A DNA stretch of 64,000 nt, from contig NZ_CP070973.1 in the NCBI RefSeq assembly GCF_017086405.1, positions 620,001 to 684,000 of the forward strand, given 5' to 3'. Made by a program: the position numbers and the translations under genes. The stretch's first letter is position 1, and every line of letters starts with the position of its first letter. The notes below the pieces were generated by a model that made no database searches, was not told the DNA's origin, and saw only the letters and a program-made list of their open reading frames with translations. This document shows positions 18,564-27,868 of the stretch, piece by piece. This DNA is from Mycobacterium gordonae (GTDB lineage: Bacteria > Actinomycetota > Actinomycetes > Mycobacteriales > Mycobacteriaceae).

Positions 18564-20399
18564 TTAGAACGCGGCTTCGTCGAGCTCCATGATGTCGTTG
18601 TCCAGGGTCTCGATCACCTCGCGGGTGCTGGTCAACAGCGGCAGGAAGTTCTTCGAGAAGAACGACGCCACCGCGATCTTGCCCTCGTAGAAGGACCGCT
18701 CGGCACCGGCGGCACCGGCGTCCAGGGCCTCGATCGCCACGGCGGCCTGACGCTGCAGCAGCCAGCCGATGACCAGGTCGCCCACGCTCATCAGGAACCG
18801 GACCGAACCCAGGCCAACCTTGTACAGGCTGGTGACGTCCTCCTGAGCGGCCATCAGGTAGCCGGTCAGCGTTGCGGCCATCGCCTGCACGTCGGTGAGC
18901 GCCTTGGCGAGCAGGGCCCGCTCGGTCTTGAGCCGCCCGTTACCGGATTCGCTGTCGACGAACTGCTGGATCTCACCGGACACGTGGGCCAGCGCCACAC
19001 CCTTGTCGCGGACGATCTTGCGAAAGAAGAAGTCCTGCGCCTGGATGGCGGTGGTGCCTTCGTACAGCGAGTCGATCTTGGCGTCCCGGATGTACTGCTC
19101 GACCGGGTAGTCCTGCAAGAACCCGGAGCCGCCGAAGGTCTGCAGACTCTCGGTGAGCTTGGCGTAGGCCTGCTCGGAGCCGACTCCCTTGACGATCGGC
19201 AGCATCAGGTCGTTGATCTTGGCGGCCAACTCGGGGGTCACCCCATGCACCGCCTCGGCCACCGCCGCGTCCTGGAAGGTGGCGGTGTACAGGTACAGCG
19301 CCCGCAGCCCCTCGGCGTACGCCTTCTGGGTCATCAGCGAGCGGCGCACGTCGGGGTGGTGCGTGATGGTCACCCGCGGAGCGGTCTTGTCCGTCATCTG
19401 GGTCAGGTCGGCACCCTGGACGCGGGACTTGGCGTACTCGAGCGCGTTCAGGTAGCCGGTGGACAGGGTGGCGATGGCCTTGGTGCCCACCATCATGCGG
19501 GCCTGCTCGATGACCTCGAACATCTGCGCGATGCCGTCGTGCACCTCGCCGACCAGCCAGCCGACGGCGGGCTTGTCATGCTGGCCCAGCGACAACTCAC
19601 AGGTGGCCGATACCTTCAGGCCCATCTTGTGCTCGACGTTGGTGACGTACACGCCGTTACGCTCGCCTGGCTCGCCCGTTTCGGGATCGAACAGGAACTT
19701 GGGCACGAAGAACAGCGACAACCCCTTGGTGCCCGGGCCGGCGCCCTCGGGGCGCGCCAGCACCAGGTGGAAGATGTTCTCGAACAGGTCGCCGGAGTCA
19801 CCCGAGGTGATGAACCGCTTGACGCCGTCGATGTGCCAGGTGCCGTCCTCCTGCTTGACGGCCTTGGTGCGGCCTGCGCCCACGTCGGAGCCGGCGTCCG
19901 GCTCGGTGAGCACCATGGTCGATCCCCAGCGACGCTCGGCAGCCAGCACGGCCCACTTCTTCTGCTCCTCGGTGCCGAGGTGGTAAAGGATCTGGGCGAA
20001 CCCCGCGCCACCGGCGTACATCCACACCGCCGGGTTGGAGCCGAGAATGTGCTCGTTGATGGCCCACATCAGCGCCTTGGGCATCGGCATGCCGCCGAGT
20101 GCCTCATCGAGGCCGGCCTTGTCCCAGCCGGCGTCGATCACCGCGTTGACGGATTTCTTGAACGACTCCGGCAGGGTCACCGAGAAAGTCTTCGGGTCGA
20201 AGGTCGGCGGGTTGCGGTCGCCTTCGATGAATGATTCGGCGACGGGGCCTTCGGCCAGCCGGGCCACCTCGGCGAGAATCTCGCGGCCGGTGTCGGCATC
20301 CAGGTCGCTGAATTCGCCCTGGCCTAACGCCTTGTCAACACCCAGCACCTCGAACAGGTTGAATTCCTGGTCACGAACGTTGCTTTTGTAGTGGCTCAC
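18564..20399 (-). CDS. fadE5: Acyl-CoA dehydrogenase FadE5
   Basis: A 611-aa long-form acyl-CoA dehydrogenase, the same length as Rv0244c. It contains [19 protein letters not shown] (FAD/substrate region) and [20 protein letters not shown], with the active-site Glu region in [15 protein letters not shown]. The C-terminal extra helical domain is typical of FadE5. It introduces the alpha-beta double bond in acyl-CoA, beta-oxidation step one, using ETF as electron acceptor. GTG 20399 has GAGGAGG 8 bases upstream and is preferred over the nine-codon longer frame. Palindromes at 20450 and 20535 lie upstream. Confidence 0.96.
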   Translation of the reverse strand: MSHYKSNVRDQEFNLFEVLGVDKALGQGEFSDLDADTGREILAEVARLAEGPVAESFIEGDRNPPTFDPKTFSVTLPESFKKSVNAVIDAGWDKAGLDEALGGMPMPKALMWAINEHILGSNPAVWMYAGGAGFAQILYHLGTEEQKKWAVLAAERRWGSTMVLTEPDAGSDVGAGRTKAVKQEDGTWHIDGVKRFITSGDSGDLFENIFHLVLARPEGAGPGTKGLSLFFVPKFLFDPETGEPGERNGVYVTNVEHKMGLKVSATCELSLGQHDKPAVGWLVGEVHDGIAQMFEVIEQARMMVGTKAIATLSTGYLNALEYAKSRVQGADLTQMTDKTAPRVTITHHPDVRRSLMTQKAYAEGLRALYLYTATFQDAAVAEAVHGVTPELAAKINDLMLPIVKGVGSEQAYAKLTESLQTFGGSGFLQDYPVEQYIRDAKIDSLYEGTTAIQAQDFFFRKIVRDKGVALAHVSGEIQQFVDSESGNGRLKTERALLAKALTDVQAMAATLTGYLMAAQEDVTSLYKVGLGSVRFLMSVGDLVIGWLLQRQAAVAIEALDAGAAGAERSFYEGKIAVASFFSKNFLPLLTSTREVIETLDNDIMELDEAAF

Positions 20400-20449
20400 T
20401 ACGGTCCTCCTCGTTGAGAATGCCACCTGTGGTTGGGTACTAGGTCTAA

Positions 20450-20465
20450 GTTACCCACCAGTAAC
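20450..20465. promoter_or_regulatory. Palindromic operator GTTAC-CCACCA-GTAAC upstream of fadE5
   Basis: An inverted repeat 51-66 bases upstream of the fadE5 start. The core TTACC-N4-AGTAA has the same 14-bp frame as the fabG4/fadA2 palindrome TTACT-N4-AGTAA, suggesting one regulator for both. Confidence 0.55.
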
Positions 20466-20534
20466 ACCGTTAAAATATCGCGGCTGGCTTGTTCAACGCA
20501 AGTCGATGTGAGAAACATTTCACGGTCTAACTAA

Positions 20535-20546
20535 CCAACCGGTTGG
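20535..20546. promoter_or_regulatory. Perfect palindrome CCAACCGGTTGG
   Basis: A 12-bp perfect palindrome between the divergent fadE5 and oxygenase genes, about 57 bases before the oxygenase start. Contiguous ACCGGT-centred palindromes are common TetR-type operators. The binding protein is unknown. Confidence 0.45.
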
Positions 20547-20602
20547 GATAGGGCTGATTGCAGACCTGGCATGGCCGCGGACCTGCGGCAATGATGGAGC
20601 AG

Positions 20603-21640
20603 ATGACGAGTGTGGGGAGCGTCACGGCCCTTCCGATAGTGGATCTGCAGGCTGGTTCTGACCGGCTGCGCTCCGGTCTGCGGCAGGCCGCCCACGAGGT
20701 GGGTTTCTTCTATCTCGTCGGGCATGAGGTCCCAGCGAGCCTGGTGGACCGGGTTCTCGACGTAGGCCGGCGATTGTTTGCGCTGCCGCAGGCCGGCAAG
20801 GACGCGATCGCGATGGTGGGCAGCCCACACTTCCGCGGTTATACCCGGATGGGTGGGGAGCTGACCCGCGGCGAAGTCGATTGGCGCGAGCAGATCGACA
20901 TCGGCCCCGAGCGCCCGTCCATCGGTGGCGCCGGCCGGCCTGACTATCTGTGGTTGCAGGGCCCCAACCAGTGGCCGACGGCCTTGCCTGATCTCCCGGG
21001 CATCATTGCCGAGTGGGACGCCGCGTTGTCGCAGGTGGCCCGGACTCTGCTGCGGCACTGGGCGGCCGCCCTCGACAGCCCGCCCGAGATCTTCGAGCCG
21101 GCATTCGGCGAGCAGCCCGCGACCCTGATCAAGATCGTGCGGTACCCACCGCACGCCGCATCCCCGCAAGGCGTCGGCGCTCACAAGGACTCCGGGGTGC
21201 TCACTTTGTTGCTGGCCGAACCGGGCAGCCGCGGTCTGCAGGTGCGGAGGTTTGTGGGACGGAATGGCTGGGTGGACGTCGCGCCGGTGGCCGGGGCCTT
21301 CGTCGTCAACATCGGCGAGTTGCTCGAGGTGGCAACCGGGGGTTACCTGCGTGCCACCGAGCACCGGGTGAACCTGTCCGGTGCGACCGCCGAGCGGATC
21401 TCGGTGCCCTACTTCTTCAACCCCGCGCTGGACGCGCAGCTACCGGTGCTATCGCTGCCCGCCGAGCTGGCCGAACGGGCGCGGCCGGCGCCCGACCCCG
21501 CCGACCCGATCCACTCCGTCTACGGCCGGAATGCCTGGAAAAGCCGGCTGCGGGCCCACCCGGATGTGGCTGCGGCGCACGGATACATCACCGGTAGGCT
21601 CGACCGCGAGAATCCCGTTCTCGGCTCGAGGAGCGAATGA
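20603..21640 (+). CDS. Isopenicillin N synthase-like 2-oxoglutarate/Fe(II) oxygenase
   Basis: A protein of about 345 aa. The N-terminal DIOX_N-type domain starts ALPIVDLQAG. The double-stranded beta-helix core has the HxD...H iron triad (GAHKDSG and ATEHRVN) and an RxS near the oxoglutarate site (ERISVPYFF). It should oxidise a small organic molecule using O2 and Fe(II); the substrate cannot be told. The start is ambiguous: ATG 20591, 20594 or 20603; GGAG lies just before 20603. The flavin reductase gene begins 6 bases after the stop, which suggests an operon and possibly coupled redox chemistry. I do not recall this gene at the M. tuberculosis locus. Confidence 0.85.
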   Translation: MTSVGSVTALPIVDLQAGSDRLRSGLRQAAHEVGFFYLVGHEVPASLVDRVLDVGRRLFALPQAGKDAIAMVGSPHFRGYTRMGGELTRGEVDWREQIDIGPERPSIGGAGRPDYLWLQGPNQWPTALPDLPGIIAEWDAALSQVARTLLRHWAAALDSPPEIFEPAFGEQPATLIKIVRYPPHAASPQGVGAHKDSGVLTLLLAEPGSRGLQVRRFVGRNGWVDVAPVAGAFVVNIGELLEVATGGYLRATEHRVNLSGATAERISVPYFFNPALDAQLPVLSLPAELAERARPAPDPADPIHSVYGRNAWKSRLRAHPDVAAAHGYITGRLDRENPVLGSRSE

Positions 21641-22135
<495 letters not shown>

Positions 22136-22147
22136 GGCCGACGTCGG

Positions 22148-22303
22148 TCAGGGCCGCTCGCCCAGTTCCTTCCGGTACGCGTCGATCCGCTGCTCGATCT
22201 CGGCCGCGTCGTCGTGCCGTCCCTCTTTATGCGCCAGCTCGGCGCGGACGGTCAACTCCCGAATCGCCGTTCGAATCTCGTTGTCACTGGTCGTTCCTGG
22301 CAT
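22148..22303 (-). CDS. Small 51-aa protein downstream of sdhB
   Basis: ATG 22303 to TGA 22148. The peptide begins MPGTTSDNEIRTAIRELTVR and ends YRKELGERP. It is highly charged, predicted helical, and has no hydrophobic segment. Third-position GC use looks like coding sequence. It starts 28 bases after the sdhB stop in the same direction, so it could be a fourth product of the Sdh1 transcript. No clear ribosome site is seen. I do not recognise a domain; the form recalls small helical adaptor or antitoxin-like peptides. Confidence 0.6.
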   Translation of the reverse strand: MPGTTSDNEIRTAIRELTVRAELAHKEGRHDDAAEIEQRIDAYRKELGERP

Positions 22304-22331
22304 GACAAACGGGTACCCGGTGTGGCGGCGA

Positions 22332-23078
22332 TTAACGCCTGAACAGCTTGTTACCCAGCCACACGATCGGGTCGTACTTGCGGTCGGCGACCCGCTCTTT
22401 CATCGGGATCAGCGCATTGTCGGTGATCTTGATGTGCTCAGGGCACACCTCGGTGCAGCACTTGGTGATGTTGCAGTAGCCCAGTCCGTGCGCTTCCTGG
22501 GCTTGCTTCTGCCGGTCCACCGTGTCCAGCGGGTGCATGTCGAGCTCGGCGATCCGCATCAGGTAGCGCGGACCGGCAAATGCCTCTTTGTTCTCCTCAT
22601 GGTCACGGATGACGTGACAGACGTTCTGGCACAGGAAGCACTCGATGCACTTGCGGAACTCCTGCGACCGCTGAACATCCACCTGGGCCATCCGGTACTC
22701 GCCCGGTTGCAGTTCCTTGGGCGGGGTGAACGACGGGATCTCGCGGGCTTTTTCGTAGTTGAAGGACACGTCGGTCACCAAGTCGCGGATCACCGGGAAG
22801 GTACGGATGGGGGTGACGGTGACGACTTCGTTCTCCTCGAACGTCGACATCCGGGTCATGCACATCAGGCGCGGCTTGCCGTTGATCTCCGCCGAACATG
22901 ATCCGCACTTGCCCGCCTTGCAGTTCCAGCGCACCGCCAGGTCGGGCGTCTGCGTCTGCTGCAGGCGGTGGATGACGTCGAGCACCACCTCACCCTCGTT
23001 GACCTCGACGGTGAATTCCTGGAGCCCGCCGCCACTGTCGTCGCCGCGCCAGACCCGCATGCTTGCGTTGTACGCCAT
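22332..23078 (-). CDS. sdhB: Succinate dehydrogenase/fumarate reductase iron-sulfur subunit (Sdh1 SdhB)
   Basis: A 248-aa protein matching Rv0247c. The N-terminal ferredoxin domain has the [2Fe-2S] cysteines CKAGKCGSC...MC. The C-terminal domain has two further sets, CIECFLCQNVC and CNITKCCTEVCP, for the [4Fe-4S] and [3Fe-4S] clusters. It passes electrons from SdhA flavin to the membrane anchor. The start ATG overlaps the sdhA stop (TAATG), a sign of translational coupling. Confidence 0.95.
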   Translation of the reverse strand: MAYNASMRVWRGDDSGGGLQEFTVEVNEGEVVLDVIHRLQQTQTPDLAVRWNCKAGKCGSCSAEINGKPRLMCMTRMSTFEENEVVTVTPIRTFPVIRDLVTDVSFNYEKAREIPSFTPPKELQPGEYRMAQVDVQRSQEFRKCIECFLCQNVCHVIRDHEENKEAFAGPRYLMRIAELDMHPLDTVDRQKQAQEAHGLGYCNITKCCTEVCPEHIKITDNALIPMKERVADRKYDPIVWLGNKLFRR

Positions 23079-25003
23079 TACGCTCTCCGTTCCGGGTGCT
23101 CAACCAGCTCTTCGGCGGTGTAGTACTTCTCCAATTCGGAGATCTTGAAGAGCTCGAGCAGGTCAGCCCGCATCGGGATCTGCTCCTGGCGGGTGATGGT
23201 GATGTGGTCGCCGGTGGCCTCGGCCTCATCCTGCGGAGCCTCTTTGCACACCAGCAACGTGTTGCGCCAGCTGGAATCCATGCTCGGGTGGTCGTCGCGG
23301 GTGTGTCCGCCCCGGCTCTCGGTGCGCGTGAGCGCCGCCTTGGCCACGCATTCGCTGACCATCAACATGTTGCGCAGGTCGATCGCCAGGTTCCAGCCCG
23401 GGTTGTACTGCCGCCCGCCCTCGACCTGGACGTGCTGGTAGCGCGTCCAGAGCTCCTTGAGCAGCTTCAGCGCCCGGGTAATCTCTTCCTCTTTGCGGAT
23501 GATGCCGACCAGGTCGTTCATCACGTGCTGCAGATCCATCTGCAGTGCGTAGGGGTTCTCCGGCGCCGAGCCGTCGGTGGGTGCCGAGAACGGCTTGAGG
23601 GCGAACGCCGCGGCGTCCTCCATGGCTTGCTCGGACACCTTGGGACGGCTGCTCAGGGCGCGCACGTAGTCGGCGGCTCCGAGCCCCGCACGCCGGCCGA
23701 AGACCAACAGGTCAGACAGTGAGTTGCCGCCCAGCCGGTTGGAGCCGTGCATGCCGCCGGAACATTCACCCGCGGCGAACAGCCCGGGGACCTTGGCGGC
23801 ACCGGTGTCGGCGTCGACCTCGATGCCGCCCATCACGTAGTGGCAGGTGGGGCCGACTTCCATCGGCTCCTTGGTGATGTCGACCTCGGCCAGCTCCATG
23901 AACTGGTGATACATCGAGGGCAGCCGGCGCTTGATCTCCGCCGGGGTCAGCCGGGATGCGATGTCCAGGTAGACCCCGCCGTGCGGGGTGCCACGGCCGG
24001 CCTTGACCTCGGAGTTGATCGCGCGTGCCACCTCGTCGCGGGGCAGCAGGTCGGGGGTACGACGGGCCGAGTCGTTGTCCTTGAGCCACTGGTCGGCCTC
24101 TTGCTCGTCCTCGGCGTACTGCCCTTTGAACACGGGCGGGATGTAGCCGAACATGAACCGGGTGCCGTCGGAGTTCTTCAGAACGCCGCCGTCGCCGCGG
24201 ACGCCCTCGGTGACCAGGATCCCCTTGACGCTGGGCGGCCACACCATGCCCGTCGGGTGGAACTGGACGAACTCCATGTTGATCAAGGTCGCGCCGGCAC
24301 GCAGCGCGAGCGCATGCCCGTCGCCGGTGTACTCCCACGAGTTGGAGGTGACCTTGAACGACTTGCCGATCCCGCCGGTGGCCATCACCACCGCCGGCGC
24401 CTCGAACAGGACGAAATTGCCGCTCTCGCGCCAGTAGCCGAACGCCCCGGCGATCGCGTCACCGTCTTTGAGTAGTTCGGTGACGGTGCACTCGGCGAAC
24501 ACCCGGATCCGCGCCTCGTAGTCGCCGAACTCGGCGAAGTCCTCCTGCTGCAACGAGACGATCTTCTGCTGCATGGTGCGAATCAGCTCCAGGCCGGTGC
24601 GGTCACCGACGTGGGCCAGCCGCGGGTAGGTGTGTCCACCGAAGTTGCGCTGGCTGATCCGGCCGTCCGCGGTGCGGTCGAACAGCGCTCCGTAGGTTTC
24701 CAGCTCCCAGACGCGGTCCGGTGCCTCCTTGGCGTGCAGCTCGGCCATCCGCCAGTTGTTGAGGAACTTGCCGCCCCGCATGGTGTCGCCGAAGTGGGTC
24801 TGCCAGTTGTCTTTCGGGTTGGCGTTCCCCATGGATGCGGCGCAGCCGCCCTCGGCCATCACCGTGTGTGCCTTGCCGAACAGGGATTTGGTCACCACCG
24901 CGACCTTCAGGCCGCGCTCACGCGCTTCGATGACCGCACGTAACCCAGCGCCGCCGGCACCGATCACGACTACGTCGTAGGCGTGCCGTTCGACCTCAAC
25001 CAT
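23078..25003 (-). CDS. sdhA: Succinate dehydrogenase flavoprotein subunit (Sdh1 SdhA)
   Basis: A 641-aa flavoprotein matching Rv0248c. It has the N-terminal dinucleotide fold VVVIGAGGAGLRA and the probable covalent-FAD His in SLFGKAHTVMAEGG. The capping-domain region includes QFHPTGMVWP, and SNRLGGNSLSDLLVFGRRAG is characteristic of the family. It oxidises succinate to fumarate at the cytoplasmic face of the membrane. It is the middle gene of sdhC-sdhA-sdhB, 52 bases after sdhC. Confidence 0.96.
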   Translation of the reverse strand: MVEVERHAYDVVVIGAGGAGLRAVIEARERGLKVAVVTKSLFGKAHTVMAEGGCAASMGNANPKDNWQTHFGDTMRGGKFLNNWRMAELHAKEAPDRVWELETYGALFDRTADGRISQRNFGGHTYPRLAHVGDRTGLELIRTMQQKIVSLQQEDFAEFGDYEARIRVFAECTVTELLKDGDAIAGAFGYWRESGNFVLFEAPAVVMATGGIGKSFKVTSNSWEYTGDGHALALRAGATLINMEFVQFHPTGMVWPPSVKGILVTEGVRGDGGVLKNSDGTRFMFGYIPPVFKGQYAEDEQEADQWLKDNDSARRTPDLLPRDEVARAINSEVKAGRGTPHGGVYLDIASRLTPAEIKRRLPSMYHQFMELAEVDITKEPMEVGPTCHYVMGGIEVDADTGAAKVPGLFAAGECSGGMHGSNRLGGNSLSDLLVFGRRAGLGAADYVRALSSRPKVSEQAMEDAAAFALKPFSAPTDGSAPENPYALQMDLQHVMNDLVGIIRKEEEITRALKLLKELWTRYQHVQVEGGRQYNPGWNLAIDLRNMLMVSECVAKAALTRTESRGGHTRDDHPSMDSSWRNTLLVCKEAPQDEAEATGDHITITRQEQIPMRADLLELFKISELEKYYTAEELVEHPERRA

Positions 25004-25055
25004 GAAACCTCGCTCAAATTATGGAATTTCGTTCGCAATGTGGCTGAAGGGCTGA

Positions 25056-25883
25056 TCAGCCGATGAATCGCAAGTCGGAGATGGTGCCGCTGGCTACCAG
25101 TGCGATGTAGAAATCGGTCAGCATCAGCGTGCCGAGCGTGATCCAGGCGTACATTTTGTGCCGCTCGTTGATCTTGCTGACCTGAGTCCAGATCCAATAC
25201 CGCACAGGGTGTTTGGAGAAGTGCTTGAGCCGGCCTCCGGTGACGTGCCGGCAGGAGTGGCAGGACAGCGTGTAGGTCCACAGCATGATCACGTTGCCGA
25301 GCAGAATCAGATTGCCCAGGCCGAAGCCGAATCCGCCCGGACCGTCCTCGGAATGGAAGGCGGCGATGGCGTCCCAGGTGTTGATCAGCGAGATGATCCC
25401 GGCGATGTAGAAGAAGTACCGGTGGGTGTTCTGGATGATTAGCGGGATCTTGGTCTCACCCGTGTAGTGGACCCGGGGCTCGGCCACCGCGCAGGCCGTC
25501 GGCGACTGCCACACCGTGCGGTAGTAGGCGCCGCGGTAGTAGTAGCAGGTCAACCGGAACAGCAGCAGGAACGGCAGCGTCAGCGCCGCGTACGGCAACC
25601 ACCACACGTCCGGCAAAATCTGCGGCCAGAATTCGCTGGCCTCACCGCAAGCCTTGCTGACGCACGGCGAGTAGAACGGCGTCAGGTAGTGGTACTTCGG
25701 GACGAAAAAGTAGTCCTGCTGGAACGCACGCACCGTCGCGTAGATGACGAAAGCGGCGAAGCCGAGATTGATCCTGAGTGGCTGCAGCCACCACCTGTCG
25801 GTGCGAAGCGTTTTGCGCCCGATCTGGGCTCGGGTAGCTGAAAAGACGCCGGACTCAGAACGGCTCGCCGTTGGTGCGCTCAT
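25056..25883 (-). CDS. sdhC: Succinate dehydrogenase membrane anchor subunit (Sdh1, Rv0249c-like)
   Basis: A 275-aa membrane protein with about five hydrophobic helices and several His residues that could ligate heme (for example NTHRYFFY and SCHSCRHVTGGRLKH). It matches Rv0249c. It anchors SdhAB and passes electrons to menaquinone. It is first in the sdhC-sdhA-sdhB order. The Rv0250c-like gene lies 104 bases upstream in the same direction. Confidence 0.9.
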   Translation of the reverse strand: MSAPTASRSESGVFSATRAQIGRKTLRTDRWWLQPLRINLGFAAFVIYATVRAFQQDYFFVPKYHYLTPFYSPCVSKACGEASEFWPQILPDVWWLPYAALTLPFLLLFRLTCYYYRGAYYRTVWQSPTACAVAEPRVHYTGETKIPLIIQNTHRYFFYIAGIISLINTWDAIAAFHSEDGPGGFGFGLGNLILLGNVIMLWTYTLSCHSCRHVTGGRLKHFSKHPVRYWIWTQVSKINERHKMYAWITLGTLMLTDFYIALVASGTISDLRFIG

Positions 25884-25987
25884 CTGATGTGTTGTTCCTC
25901 TTCGAACGGGCTGTAGCTCGAAGGGTACACAGAATGACCGCCCGCTCCTTAGTCGGGCTTCTCAGTCGGGCCTCGCAGGCGAAGCGA

Positions 25988-26284
25988 CTAATACCTGCTG
26001 TGACCTCCGACACCCTCGTCGTCGACATCGCGCCAGAAGTCGGTGTCGTACTGGGTGTCCGGAATGGCGATCTTCTCGCCGGATTGGTAGACGGTGGCTC
26101 GCGTCAGGTCCAATTCGGCGACATCGCTGTCCAGTAACTCGATGTCACTGAGGATTCGGTCGGCGTCGATGACGATGCGGCGCGTCGCAGGATTGTCTCC
26201 GTACCGCGACTTCAGCGACGTCACGCACCGCCGCAGCCCCCGCATCAGCTCGTGCAGTTCGGTGAGTTCAGTGGCGGTGGACAA
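25988..26284 (-). CDS. Conserved hypothetical protein (Rv0250c-like)
   Basis: A 98-aa soluble, acidic protein beginning with TTG 26284, with AGGGAG 8 bases upstream. The sequence includes RYGDNPATRRIVIDADRIL and ends with FWRDVDDEGVGGH. It has the same place and length as Rv0250c upstream of the Sdh1 genes, and may be first in their operon. No recognised domain; function unknown. Confidence 0.85.
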   Translation of the reverse strand: MSTATELTELHELMRGLRRCVTSLKSRYGDNPATRRIVIDADRILSDIELLDSDVAELDLTRATVYQSGEKIAIPDTQYDTDFWRDVDDEGVGGHSRY

Positions 26285-26402
26285 TCGATGCTCCCTGGGC
26301 CGAAGGTGTTACGGATCACAATACGTCAGTCGATACTATCCGCTGCCGGCGCCGGGCACCGGACAACATGTGCCCCGCGGCCGAGAAAGTGACTTTGTAC
26401 CT

Positions 26403-27158
26403 ATGGCTCAGGAACCAGCCGAACAGGCCCGAATGCTGCTGCAACTCCATCAGCCGGGAAACCCCGTGGTGCTGCCCACGGTGTGGGACGCCTGGTCGGC
26501 GAAGCTGGCCGCGGACGCCGGTTTTGCGGCCCTGACGGTGGGCAGCCACCCGCTGGGCGACTCGGTTGGCAAACCCGACAGTGAGGGCATGTCGTTCGAC
26601 GACGTGCTGGCCCGGGTTGCGCAGATCACCGCCGCGGTCGACCTGCCGGTATCGGTGGACATCGAGTCGGGCTACGGGCAGGCGCCGCCACGGCTGATCG
26701 AGGGCCTGCTGAGCGTCGGCGCGGTCGGGCTGAACATCGAAGACACCGTGCATTCCGAAGGCGGGCGGCTGCGGTCTTCCGGTGAGCATGCGGAGTTGGT
26801 GGGTGCCCTGCGGGTCGCCGCCGACGCCGCCGGGGTGCACATGGTGATCAACGCTCGCACCGATGTGTTCCTGCGGCAGGAAGGTGACCCCGCGGGCCGC
26901 GTCGACGTGGCCGTGGCACGGCTCACCGAAGCGGCGCAGGCCGGCGCCGATGTGCTGTATCCGGTGGCGCGCCATGATCCGGACACGTTGCGGCGCTTGG
27001 TATCTGAGTTGCCCTTGCCGGTCAATGCGATCGCAATGCCGGACCGGGACGAACCCGCCATGTTCGCCCCACTCGGGGTGGCGCGGATCAGCTTCGGCCC
27101 GTTTTTGCAGTTCGCGCTGTCAGCCCGGGCCAACGAATTGCTCGCCCGCTGGCAGTAG
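26403..27158 (+). CDS. Isocitrate lyase/phosphoenolpyruvate mutase family protein
   Basis: A 251-aa TIM-barrel protein. It has the N-terminal strand VVLPTVWDAWSAKLAADAGF, the metal/phosphonate-site segment VDIESGYG, NIEDTVHSEGG, and INARTDVFLRQ, all typical of the PEP mutase/isocitrate lyase superfamily. It probably makes or breaks a C-C or C-P bond next to a carboxylate (2-methylisocitrate or oxaloacetate type), but the KKCGH loop of true isocitrate lyase is absent. ATG 26403 was chosen; the open frame extends far upstream over the Rv0250c-like gene. It is not at this place in M. tuberculosis as I recall; the nearest relative I remember is Rv1998c. Confidence 0.85.
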   Translation: MAQEPAEQARMLLQLHQPGNPVVLPTVWDAWSAKLAADAGFAALTVGSHPLGDSVGKPDSEGMSFDDVLARVAQITAAVDLPVSVDIESGYGQAPPRLIEGLLSVGAVGLNIEDTVHSEGGRLRSSGEHAELVGALRVAADAAGVHMVINARTDVFLRQEGDPAGRVDVAVARLTEAAQAGADVLYPVARHDPDTLRRLVSELPLPVNAIAMPDRDEPAMFAPLGVARISFGPFLQFALSARANELLARWQ

Positions 27159-27165
27159 TGCCGTC

Positions 27166-27206
27166 GCAAAAGCTCCCACACGCTGGGCGTGCGGGAGCTT
27201 TTGCGT
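27166..27206. terminator. Bidirectional terminator between the PEP-mutase-like gene and hsp20
   Basis: CGCAAAAGCTCCC (27166-27178) pairs with GGGAGCTTTTGCG (27194-27206), and an inner ACACG/CGTG pair extends the stem. The A-run and T-run in the arms give a U-rich 3' end on both strands, suited to convergent genes. Confidence 0.85.
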
Positions 27207-27215
27207 CTGGTCGCG

Positions 27216-27653
27216 CTATTTGGTGATGGCGATGCGCTGTGGCTGCGCGCCGGCGTATGCGCCGGCGACCCGTACCGTCAGCACGCCCGCGTCATACGAG
27301 GCGGAGATGGCTTCGCCGGTGACGTGCGCCGGGAGCTGGAAGGACCGGCGGAAGGACCCGTAGCGGATCTCCCGCAGGGTGCGCCCGTGTTCCTCCTCGG
27401 CGTGTTCGTCGCGGTGTTCGCCATGGATGACCAGGCGGCCCTTGTCCACCTCGACGTTGACGTCCTGCTCGACGTCGACACCCGGCAGCTCCAACCGGAC
27501 TACCGCGTCCTCCCCCTCCTTCAAGATCTCGGCAGCAGGGCTGAAACCGCAGGTAGCGGGCTTGGCCCAGTCCGCGGACGCCGGACCGAAAAAGTCCCGC
27601 AGCCACCGGTCGGTGTCCCACGCCGGACGCGACCACAAGGTGAGATTGCTCAT
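27216..27653 (-). CDS. hsp: Hsp20 family small heat-shock protein (Acr2-like)
   Basis: A 145-aa alpha-crystallin-type chaperone matching Rv0251c. The alpha-crystallin domain runs from about residue 42 (EDAVVRLELPGVD) to the conserved AGVLTVRV motif. It has a short N-terminal arm with Trp residues (LWSRPAWDTDRWLRDFF). It holds unfolded proteins without ATP as part of oligomers. The start ATG has AAGGAG 6 bases upstream. In M. tuberculosis the gene is heat- and stress-induced; no clear HspR (HAIR) box is visible here. Confidence 0.93.
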   Translation of the reverse strand: MSNLTLWSRPAWDTDRWLRDFFGPASADWAKPATCGFSPAAEILKEGEDAVVRLELPGVDVEQDVNVEVDKGRLVIHGEHRDEHAEEEHGRTLREIRYGSFRRSFQLPAHVTGEAISASYDAGVLTVRVAGAYAGAQPQRIAITK

Positions 27654-27755
27654 GGGTGACTCCTTACCCTTCGTTGTGAGTTAGCTGTGCCCGACCCTGT
27701 GGTGGTCGGCTACCCGATAAAACATGAGTCGCCTACGCTAAAGTTCCACGAGGGT

Positions 27756-27772
27756 GTTCGCTGCGAGCGAAC
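27756..27772. promoter_or_regulatory. Inverted repeat GTTCGCT-GCG-AGCGAAC upstream of nirB
   Basis: A perfect 7-bp inverted repeat with a 3-base spacer, 97-113 bases before the nirB start, in the divergent hsp20-nirB gap. It could be an operator for nirBD or a transcript hairpin. It does not match the GlnR consensus as I know it. Confidence 0.4.
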
Positions 27773-27868
27773 GTCGTCACACAGTCGATTGCCAGCTGTG
27801 AGGACGCCGTGATGAATGCTTCACATTCGGCGGCTTCCGCGGCAACATGGGCTTCGTAGTCTCGTGAC

